Origin: Lachnospiraceae bacterium
Lineage (GTDB): Bacteria > Bacillota > Clostridia > Lachnospirales > Lachnospiraceae
Length of the DNA stretch: 64,000 bases
Direction: 5' to 3'
Assembly (NCBI GenBank): GCA_028689655.1
Contig: JAQVCT010000010.1
Span: 41,712-105,711 of the forward strand
Made by a program: the position numbers and the translations under genes. This document shows, piece by piece, positions 58,059-64,000 of this stretch. Position 1 is the first letter of the stretch. The number at the start of each line of letters is the position of its first letter. The notes beneath the pieces are model-generated. The model had not been told where the DNA came from and did not search any database. It saw only the letters and a list, made by a program, of their open reading frames with translations.

Positions 58059-59202
58059 GCTGTTCTGCCTCCTCTTTCTGACTTTCCTGTTTTTCTTCTA
58101 CTTTTTCATTTTCTTTATGATCTGTTTTCTTATCCTCAATTATTCTTTTATTTTCTTCTCTTTTCCTGAAGCGTACGTCTTTTATTTTATTCTTCTTTTT
58201 ATCTTGTTCTTCTATTTGTTCTTCTATTTCTTGCTCTACGACTTGCTGTTCTTCGATTTTTTTCATCTCGATCTCATCCATATAATGTTCGGAAGTGAGT
58301 TCCAGGAATACGTCCTCCAGAGAAACCATGGACGATGTCATCTCCACGATAGGCAGCTGGTGGGAAGCGCACAGATAAAATAATTTCTCCCTGATATCCT
58401 TCTGCTTTTCCGCGATAATATCATAGGTGTTCTCTTCCGTACCCGTATAACTGCGGATAAATTCAGCTTTGTCCAGCACACTCCTGATCTTATCCGGATC
58501 GCCGTGAATACTCATATGTACCCTCTGCTCTTTTTCCATGAGGTGTTCCAGATTCTCCGGGGTATCCTGTGCCATAAGTTTTCCCCTGGATATGATCAGT
58601 ATCTGATCACATACAGCACTTACCTCAGACAGGATATGGGAACTTAAGATTACCGTGTGATCCTTTCCAAGACTGCGAATCAGATCCCGAATCTCCATGA
58701 TCTGTTTTGGGTCCAGTCCTACCGTAGGCTCATCCAATATGATGACGTCCGGGAATCCCAGAATAGCCTGTGCCAGCCCTACTCTCTGGCGATAGCCCTT
58801 GGACAGGTTCCTGATCAGGCGATCCTTCACATCCATCAGTTGAACCATGTTCATGACCTTCTCCATGTTTTCCTTTTTATCTTCTTTTCTTAATCCCTTT
58901 AATTCCGCTGCAAATTGTAAATATTCCTTTACCGTCATATCCGGATATACCGGCGGTATTTCAGGAAGGTAACCGATACACCTTTTTGCCTTCTCCGGAT
59001 TTTTCACCATATCCATACCATTGATCTTAATGGTGCCCCCAGTGGCTCCCAGATATCCTGTAATCATATTCATGGTGGTGGATTTGCCTGCACCGTTAGG
59101 ACCTAAAAAGCCGTATACTTTCCCTTTTTCTATGGTGAAGGTAAGGTGATCTACCGCCATATGATCTCCATACTTTTTTACCAGATTTTCTACCTGAATC
59201 AA
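58042..59202 (-). CDS. ABC transporter ATPase (GldA-like) with charged tail
   Basis: A 386-residue ATPase for the fused permease. Walker A GPNGAGKSTTMNMI, signature NLSKGYRQRVGLAQAIL, Walker B VIILDEPTVGLDP and switch ILSSHILSEV are present, with the Gld/Nod-type opening IQVENLVKKYGDHMAVDHL. The last roughly 75 residues (from about 310) are an unusual Glu/Lys/Gln-rich tail, likely coiled or disordered, absent in typical relatives. It overlaps the permease gene and is the first gene of the pair. Confidence 0.92.
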   Translation of the reverse strand: MIQVENLVKKYGDHMAVDHLTFTIEKGKVYGFLGPNGAGKSTTMNMITGYLGATGGTIKINGMDMVKNPEKAKRCIGYLPEIPPVYPDMTVKEYLQFAAELKGLRKEDKKENMEKVMNMVQLMDVKDRLIRNLSKGYRQRVGLAQAILGFPDVIILDEPTVGLDPKQIMEIRDLIRSLGKDHTVILSSHILSEVSAVCDQILIISRGKLMAQDTPENLEHLMEKEQRVHMSIHGDPDKIRSVLDKAEFIRSYTGTEENTYDIIAEKQKDIREKLFYLCASHQLPIVEMTSSMVSLEDVFLELTSEHYMDEIEMKKIEEQQVVEQEIEEQIEEQDKKKNKIKDVRFRKREENKRIIEDKKTDHKENEKVEEKQESQKEEAEQHDSSI

Positions 59203-59395
59203 TTTGATTCCTCCCTTTTATGTATCATCCTGTCATCACACGTTTTATATCCATGCACTCTCTATCCATATATATTGTATGATCGTAGATTAATGTACAA
59301 ATATTTTGTGTCTTATTTGTCTTTATTTTGTGAAGCTTTTGTGTCCGCATTTTTTTGAAATAGGAAATTCCATTGTAGCAAACAAAAAAGGGATT

Positions 59396-59404
59396 CATAT
59401 GATA
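59396..59404 (+). promoter_or_regulatory. Possible sporulation sigma -10 box before cotJ
   Basis: CATATGATA fits the -10 pattern CATANNNTA shared by sigma-K and close to sigma-E, about 27 bases before the cotJA ATG. A matching -35 is not clear. Confidence 0.35.
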
Positions 59405-59430
59405 ATAGTAAAGAAAAGAAAAGAGATATC

Positions 59431-59601
59431 ATGAAAGATTATTGTTTTGATGAAAAATCAGAAATGTACCCTATTGCTATGGCTTACGTTCCCTGGCAGC
59501 AATTGACCAATATTTATGAAAATCTGGATGAGGCTTATGAGATCGGCACCATTTTCCCTGAACTGACCAAACCATTTACGGGAAGGAGATGCGTGAAATG
59601 A
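59431..59601 (+). CDS. cotJA: Spore coat-associated protein CotJA
   Basis: A 56-residue coat protein: MKDYCFDEKSEMYPIAMAYVPWQQL...NLDEAYEIGTIFPELTKPFTGRRC, the typical CotJA ending. It is the first gene of the cotJABC operon, made in the mother cell during sporulation in Bacillus. GAAAAGAG lies upstream. Its stop overlaps the cotJB start. Confidence 0.9.
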   Translation: MKDYCFDEKSEMYPIAMAYVPWQQLTNIYENLDEAYEIGTIFPELTKPFTGRRCVK

Positions 59602-59927
59602 TGAATGCAAACTATGCTTATAAACGTAACATGTCACAGCCAATGAAGGATAATTACAGTACAAAATCTGCAAGTGACCAGCAGCGGTTATTACATGAAA
59701 TAGGTATGATCGATTTCGTGATCGTGGAAATGACAGAATACCTGGATACCCATCCCGAGGACAAAGAGGCCATCGACTACGTCAGCTATTATATTCGTCT
59801 GAAAAACAAAATGATGATGGATTACGCCGAAAAATATGAGCCATTGACCGTTGCCACCGCCAATGCGACGCAAAAGACCTGGAACTGGGTTCTCCAGGAA
59901 CCCCCATGGAAAGGAAGGTGCAAATAA
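59598..59927 (+). CDS. cotJB: Spore coat protein CotJB
   Basis: A 109-residue coat protein with SASDQQRLLHEIGMIDFVIVEMTEYLDTHPEDKEAIDYVSYYIRLKNKMMMDYAEKYEPLTV, matching the CotJB family. I start at the ATG overlapping the cotJA stop, which has GGAAGGAG nine bases upstream; a more distal ATG at 59589 would leave no spacer. cotJC follows one base after its stop. Confidence 0.92.
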   Translation: MMNANYAYKRNMSQPMKDNYSTKSASDQQRLLHEIGMIDFVIVEMTEYLDTHPEDKEAIDYVSYYIRLKNKMMMDYAEKYEPLTVATANATQKTWNWVLQEPPWKGRCK

Positions 59928-59928
59928 T

Positions 59929-60351
59929 ATGTGGAATTATGAAAAACGTCTGCAATTCCCGGTAAATATCACGGAAACCAATGCTTCCATTGCCAAGGTC
60001 ATCATCACACAGTACGGTGGACCAGACGGTGAGATCGGTGCCAGCATGCGCTACCTCTCCCAACGTTATACCATGCCTTACAATGAAGTGAGTGGACTGC
60101 TCACCGATATAGGAACGGAAGAACTGGCACATATGGAAATGATTGCTGCCATCGTATATCAATTGACGAAGGATCTCTCCATGGAAGAAATCGAAGCGGA
60201 AGGCTTCGCTCCATATTATGTAGATCATACAGTGGCTATCTGGCCGCAGGCAGCCGGAGGAATACCATTTAATGCCTGTGAATTTCAATCTAAGGGGGAT
60301 ATTATTACAGATCTCTTTGAGGATATGGCAGCAGATGGTGCAACTTTGTAA
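59929..60351 (+). pseudogene. cotJC: cotJC, manganese catalase-like coat protein, cut by insertion
   Basis: The first 135 codons or so are good CotJC: MWNYEKRLQFPVNITETNASIAKVIITQYGGPDGEIGASMRYLSQRYTMPYNEV, TDIGTEELAHMEMI, GDIITDLFEDMAADG. CotJC is a manganese catalase-like protein of about 190 residues. After MAA the frame leaves the family and stops within six codons (DGATL), so the last third, with two of the metal ligands expected for manganese catalases, is missing. The break lies where relatives read MAAEQKA/EEKA, and a serine recombinase gene follows at once. Bases 60334-60335 (GA) are the probable crossover. The true start at 59929 has GGAAGG upstream. Confidence 0.85.
60326..60345 (+). 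other. Probable attachment junction in cotJC
   Basis: Host-type coding sequence ends at GCAGCAGA (60328-60335) and element sequence begins at TGGTGC. The expected uninterrupted codons GCA GCA GAA place a GA at the crossover, the dinucleotide used by TndX-type recombinases. Confidence 0.5.
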
Positions 60352-60379
60352 GTACAACAATGGGTGTTTAGAAGATGGC

Positions 60380-60418
60380 TTATGATAATCTGGCAGCCTA
60401 GCTGCCAAACTATCATAA
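60380..60418. repeat. Long hairpin at the element's left end
   Basis: TTATGATA and TATCATAA enclose a 3x3 internal loop and a second perfect stem, TGGCAGC-CTA-GCTGCCA. It lies between the junction and the recombinase stop. No T-run follows on either strand, so it is not a normal terminator; it may belong to the attachment site. Confidence 0.6.
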
Positions 60419-60420
60419 CC

Positions 60421-61989
60421 TTAGAAATTCCAATGTATTTCAATAGGTACTTCTCTTGTCTTTGGTTCACGTTTCCCAACTAATATGTAGTCGATTAACT
60501 TTTCAACAGTTTCCCTATCTAAATGTTCAAGATTTGTGTATTGCTCTATTAACTGGCGGCGATTATCGCCAACCTGCATTTTTCTTTCATTATCCGCAAG
60601 CTGTTTTTGCTTTTCCAGCACCAGTTTTTCAAGCCTGTTTCTTTCAGTTGAGAAATCTTTGGACAAGTCCATATAGTCTGATTCGGAAATGATTCCTTTT
60701 GCCTTGTCTAAGTAGAGTTCTCTAATACCTTTTGCATATTCAGTAATTTTCTTTTCATATGCAGCAAGTTCCGATTCAATCATCTGTTTCCTGCTTCTTA
60801 GATTATCACTAAATTCCACATTTTGTTCCAGCTCACCTTTGTTTAAATATTCTGCTGACAGCTTATTTAATTCAGTTATGACAGCCTGTTCCAGCTTTTC
60901 AACAGAAATAAAAGAACCAATGCAAGCGTCTTTTGCTACATGACGGTTAGAACACTTTAAATAATGTTTCCCATGACTTTTTGATGAACGCATTGTATAA
61001 CCACAGTTCATGCAGCGTGCTTTTCTAGCGAACAAACCAATCGTACCAACAATAAAGGGTTTTGCTTTTTGAACAGTCAACGCCTGTACTCTGTCCCACA
61101 GTTCCTTATCAATGATAGGCTCATGTGTTCCCTCAACTCGATACCATTCTTCCTTTGGTCGTGGTTTATTTTGCTTTGTCTTGTATGAAATACTTCCGTA
61201 TTTGCCTTGTACCATATTGCCAATGTAAATTTCATTGATAAGCATATCGGATATAGCATAATACTTCCAAAGGGTACTGTTTTTTGTTTTGGGTTGTTTG
61301 TAGCGCAAGCCATGTAATCGTTTGTACTCTGTAGGGTTTGGTATTCCTCGGTCATTAAGCATACGGGCTATCGCTGTTTTCCCGTAGCCTTGTGAAAATA
61401 AAGTAAACACTTCTCTGACAACTGTTGCAGCTTCTTCATCAATAATCAAGTGTCCTTTCTGCTCTGGGTCTTTTTTGTATCCATACAAAGCAAATGCCCC
61501 AATATGAAACCCATTCTTGCGTCTGTCCACTAAAACACTTTTAATATTCTCTGACATATCCTCTAAATACCATTCATTCACAAGACCGTTAATCTGTCTT
61601 GATTTTTTGTTTCCCTTATTTGCAGTATCAGCATTATCCACAATACTGACAAATCGGATACCCCATATAGGAAACAGTCCATGAATGTATTTTTCGACTA
61701 ACTCCAACTCTCTGGTGAATCTGGCTTGATTCTTACAAAGGATAATATCAAACTTTCGGCTCTTAGCGTCTGCCAGTAATTTATTAAATTCTGGACGCTT
61801 TCTGTCAGAACCAGTGTAATCATCATCACTGTAAATATTGAAGACTTCCCAGCCTTGTTCCAAAGAATGTTGTAGTAGCATTGATTTTTGATTCTGAATA
61901 CTGTTACTATCGTCGGTGTCTAACTGTTTATCTCTATCTTCTTCTGATAAGCGGCAGTAAATGGCAACTCTTAATTTTGTATTAGTCAT
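60421..61989 (-). CDS. Large serine recombinase (TndX/TnpX type)
   Basis: A 522-residue site-specific recombinase that excises and integrates the element. Residues 1-145 are the resolvase domain with the catalytic serine in YCRLSEED (about Ser15), RARFTRE-type residues in CKNQARFTREL. Residues about 160-290 are the recombinase domain. Residues about 300-360 hold a zinc-ribbon (CMNCGYTM...CSNRH...C), followed by a coiled-coil (about 370-480). I use the ATG at 61989 with GGAG eight bases upstream. It is transcribed away from the rest of the element, toward cotJC, from the 62229 promoter region. Confidence 0.94.
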   Translation of the reverse strand: MTNTKLRVAIYCRLSEEDRDKQLDTDDSNSIQNQKSMLLQHSLEQGWEVFNIYSDDDYTGSDRKRPEFNKLLADAKSRKFDIILCKNQARFTRELELVEKYIHGLFPIWGIRFVSIVDNADTANKGNKKSRQINGLVNEWYLEDMSENIKSVLVDRRKNGFHIGAFALYGYKKDPEQKGHLIIDEEAATVVREVFTLFSQGYGKTAIARMLNDRGIPNPTEYKRLHGLRYKQPKTKNSTLWKYYAISDMLINEIYIGNMVQGKYGSISYKTKQNKPRPKEEWYRVEGTHEPIIDKELWDRVQALTVQKAKPFIVGTIGLFARKARCMNCGYTMRSSKSHGKHYLKCSNRHVAKDACIGSFISVEKLEQAVITELNKLSAEYLNKGELEQNVEFSDNLRSRKQMIESELAAYEKKITEYAKGIRELYLDKAKGIISESDYMDLSKDFSTERNRLEKLVLEKQKQLADNERKMQVGDNRRQLIEQYTNLEHLDRETVEKLIDYILVGKREPKTREVPIEIHWNF

Positions 61990-62068
61990 AATTTTATCTC
62001 CATTCAAAGAAGATAAAACAAACCAACCTATCTAGTATAATTATACCAAAAATAGGCTGGAAAGTAAA

Positions 62069-62212
62069 TCACTTAGCAGCTCTAGGCTGCGTCTTTGCCC
62101 TTTCAAATTGATTGATTAGTTCTAACCATTTCTGATTGAACGCTTGTGTAAGTGCCACCTTATCATTATTCTTAAAAACATTTTTGCAAGACACTTCTGT
62201 TTCTTTAGCCAT
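62069..62212 (-). CDS. Small element protein, 47 residues
   Basis: MAKETEVSCKNVFKNNDKVALTQAFNQKWLELINQFERAKTQPRAAK. A basic small protein with no known family. GAGGTG lies before the ATG, and TATAAT (62234-62229) can act as its -10 box. It lies 80 bases before the recombinase start and might assist excision, as small Xis-type proteins do; this is inference. Confidence 0.6.
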   Translation of the reverse strand: MAKETEVSCKNVFKNNDKVALTQAFNQKWLELINQFERAKTQPRAAK

Positions 62213-62645
62213 GCAATCACCTCATTCCATTATACTTACAGAATATGCAAAAATGCTTGTACGGTATGAAAGATATATAATAAGAAACAATCGAATGGCT
62301 TTGGCAGCTCCACTGGACTTTCACCATTCCCATTCTTGTGGGTGAACCGTGTCATACGGGTGTATCATTATTCAGATATACAGGTCATGGCAATGACCTT
62401 TCCAACAGTCACTTGTGATACACTGGCATTGTCGCTCGTTTTTTCTCCCTCCTTTACAGGTCATGGCGTTCCAGTTCACAGGCTCGCTGTATATCTAACG
62501 TATCCGATTGTTTTATTCAGTTGTCAAAGAACTCACGACTGTACTTGCCAGTCTATGAAAACCCACTATCGAAATAATGAATTTTCATAGAATGGCAAAC
62601 GGAGCAAATGGAAAGGGGGACAATGCTCCGTCTGCGTTTCTAAGG
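62213..62645 (-). ncRNA. Structured non-coding segment in the element
   Basis: No credible coding frame. Several strong stems: GCCATTCTATGAAAA (62582-62596) with GCCAGTCTATGAAAA (62547-62561) pairing over 14 of 15 bases; CGGAGCA/TGCTCCG (62600-62606 with 62624-62630); AGGTCAT/ATGACCT (62382-62388 with 62393-62399); TTCACC/GGTGAA (62320-62325 with 62341-62346). The direct repeat ACAGGTCATGGC occurs near 62380 and 62456. This may be a folded leader or RNA made from the minus strand. It may also just be a terminator plus DNA repeats; no known RNA family is claimed. Confidence 0.45.
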
Positions 62646-62879
62646 CTAAATCACGATAATTTCAAAATGAGTTATCATATCCATAACAGCCGCCTGTATT
62701 CTGCCTTTTAATTCAGAATCCACAACCATATAAATATTTCCGTATTCGTCATACAATGGTCGTAGACTTAATTTGGATATGTACCCGTCATAGTGATTCA
62801 ATATTTCCTGTATCGCCGCTTCATCTCCATTAGAAGCAGCAACGATTACTGGAAATGGTATCTGTTGTTTTTCTGTCAA
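62646..62879 (-). CDS. Helix-turn-helix protein (Orf8-like)
   Basis: A 77-residue protein of the HTH_6-type small proteins found next to sigma-like genes in Tn916-family elements: IPFPVIVAASNGDEAAIQEILNHYDGYISKLSLRPLYDEYGNIYMVVDSELKGRIQAAVMDMITHF. Its start is TTG, with GGAGG eight bases upstream inside the end of the sigma gene, so it is coupled to it. The function is unknown. Confidence 0.85.
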   Translation of the reverse strand: MTEKQQIPFPVIVAASNGDEAAIQEILNHYDGYISKLSLRPLYDEYGNIYMVVDSELKGRIQAAVMDMITHFEIIVI

Positions 62880-62882
62880 GGC

Positions 62883-63296
62883 TTATTCCTCCATCAATTT
62901 TCGTATTTCTTCCAGCGTACTTGTCCTGTGACGATAGACTGTAGTGCGTACCACATTCATTAACTCGCCAATTTCAGCGTCCGACATATCCATAAAATAT
63001 GACAACAAAATAATATTTCGCTTTCTCTCTGGTATACTTTTGAGAGCTTTGCTTAACTGGTCGTCACTTACCTGTACTTCCATGCCAAGAACATTGAAAG
63101 CTGTATAATCGCTGGAATATGTGTCATGGACACCGAACTTATTCAACTCCATATCTGAAATATCAGAAAATGCAGTTTCATGTTTCAAGCGTCTGGCAAT
63201 TCCACGCTGATACTTTTTCGCAGCTCTTTTGATAACTTTTTTCGTTAGACAATCAAACTGTGCTTGAATCGCCTGCTCGAAAGAAGATGACTTCAT
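62883..63296 (-). CDS. Sigma-70-like regulator (Orf7-like)
   Basis: A 137-residue sigma-factor-like protein of the Tn916 Orf7 family. The C-terminal sigma region 4 (PERKRNIILLSYFMDMSDAEIGELMNVVRTTVYRHRTSTLEEIRKLM) is a clear helix-turn-helix. In the family it promotes expression of excision and conjugation genes. GGAGGTGAATC precedes the ATG. It overlaps translationally with the Orf8-like gene. Confidence 0.92.
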   Translation of the reverse strand: MKSSSFEQAIQAQFDCLTKKVIKRAAKKYQRGIARRLKHETAFSDISDMELNKFGVHDTYSSDYTAFNVLGMEVQVSDDQLSKALKSIPERKRNIILLSYFMDMSDAEIGELMNVVRTTVYRHRTSTLEEIRKLMEE

Positions 63297-63430
63297 AATG
63301 ATTCACCTCCTTTCCGTTCGGGAATAGGTGAGGTTTTTCCCTCTATCCCCCTTTCCGCACAGTAACTACCCAGTGGATAGCTGTTTGTTGCGTTTTCAGA
63401 AAAGAATTTGAAAAAAGTTTTTGTGCAGCA

Positions 63431-63473
63431 AAAAAGCACATAGACATTAGATAAATAATGTTCATGTGCTTTT
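63431..63473. terminator. Hairpin with T-runs between sigma and XRE genes
   Basis: AAAAAGCACAT and ATGTGCTTTT frame an inner stem ACATTA/TAATGT. T-runs follow on both strands (TTTATT on plus, TTTTTTG on minus), so it can act as a bidirectional terminator. Confidence 0.65.
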
Positions 63474-63626
63474 ATTCCTGCTATATGATGCGAAAAACCA
63501 TATTCAAGTGCGAATTGAGCTACTACAATTTTATGGATTTTTTTAACAGTATATTATTCCGTTCAATGTGATAAGTAGCAGATAAGCCTTGCAATATGGC
63601 GACCTCCAAAGCCGCCATAACCTATG

Positions 63627-63657
63627 ATATAAAAAGACGGCGGCTTTAACCGTCGTC
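63627..63657 (-). terminator. Terminator on the minus strand near 63.6 kb
   Basis: On the minus strand GACGACGG and CCGCCGTC pair with one mismatch, then TTTTTATATC follows. An alternative stem AAAGCCGCC/GGCGGCTTT (63608-63616 with 63639-63647) competes with it, so an attenuator is possible. It stops transcription from genes further right. Confidence 0.6.
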
Positions 63658-63739
63658 AGAATAGAATTATTGAAATTGACACACTAAAATGATACTGCTG
63701 ACTACGGTTTTTTTTATTACCGCAATAGCAGCATATATT

Positions 63740-63775
63740 TTGTTACGCATAACAAGAACTGTATAACCATATAAT
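63740..63775 (+). promoter_or_regulatory. XRE gene promoter with palindrome
   Basis: TATAAT (63770-63775) lies about 60 bases before the ATG. The palindrome TTGTTA-CGCA-TAACAA (63740-63755) overlaps where the -35 box should be, so the encoded regulator may bind it. Confidence 0.45.
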
Positions 63776-63831
63776 ACGTTTTTCTATACCTGTTTCTTAT
63801 TCAATAGGAACTGTAGAATATAGTGAGGTGA

Positions 63832-64000
<169 letters not shown>

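Noticed and set aside
62136..62590. Plus-strand proteins of 69 and 84 residues in the element
   Set aside because: They lie antisense to the 47-residue gene or across strong hairpins and show no ribosome site.
62213..62645. Cobalamin riboswitch
   Set aside because: A short stretch is similar to the core but the conserved downstream box and general order are missing, and no B12-related gene follows.

Overview
The window looks like chromosome of a spore-forming, strictly anaerobic Clostridia member, most probably a gut Lachnospiraceae. The signs are Firmicute-type Shine-Dalgarno sites, spore-coat genes (cotJABC), an H-cluster [FeFe]-hydrogenase-like protein, glycogen genes and a conjugative element of the Tn916/Tn1549 type. 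The species cannot be named from the sequence.

Layout. 1-8.6 kb (minus strand): the start of mutS, a SulP anion transporter, a repeat-containing membrane-anchored surface protein, and a NapH-like Fe-S membrane protein with its small CXXC partner. 8.6-8.9 kb is a non-coding array of duplicated hairpins. 9-14.6 kb (minus): argH-asd, then a GGDEF/EAL protein and an AAA ATPase. 14.8-16.4 kb (plus): an ABC ATPase/permease pair without a binding protein. 16.4-26 kb: a VanZ-RDD protein, two secreted wall hydrolases (GH25 lysozyme, amidase), tRNA-Thr(CGU), MscS, glgB with a lysine-rich tail, and a DUF1015 gene. 26-38.9 kb (minus): serC-serA, an L,D-transpeptidase, ilvB, ilvD, an acyltransferase, leuB, yajC, tgt and a VanY carboxypeptidase. 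39.5-47.3 kb: aroC, a beta-propeller lactonase-like gene, and a polyamine uptake operon (cupin regulator, potABCD) followed by an RluA-type pseudouridine synthase. 47.3-55.8 kb: a Cys-rich peptide beside 57-bp repeats, a DUF5662 gene, a GlgX-like protein that has lost its catalytic motifs, a DUF1292 gene, a UvrD-like helicase, gltX and the hydrogenase-like gene. 55.9-59.2 kb: a fused GldF-GldG transporter with its ATPase. 59.4-60.35 kb: cotJA-cotJB and a cotJC cut off by a mobile element that fills the rest of the window (60.33-64 kb).

How the parts work together. Serine, branched-chain amino acid, arginine and aspartate-family biosynthesis sit close together, interleaved with cell-wall enzymes (L,D-transpeptidase, VanY, GH25, amidase). 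Polyamine import is one operon with its own cupin-type regulator behind a strong promoter. The hydrogenase-like gene has a near-consensus Rex palindrome over its predicted promoter, which suggests NADH/NAD+ control.

Most notable observations: (1) the mobile element splits cotJC at the codons for the conserved MAAE segment, next to a serine recombinase, so excision could rebuild the gene; (2) two arrays of small repeated hairpins of one style; (3) a GlgX-family protein with all four GH13 catalytic regions lost; (4) a 27-codon Met-Glu-Ile-Lys repeat ORF just before ilvD; (5) a Rex-like site plus a long leader hairpin before the hydrogenase-like gene; (6) a structured non-coding segment inside the mobile element.
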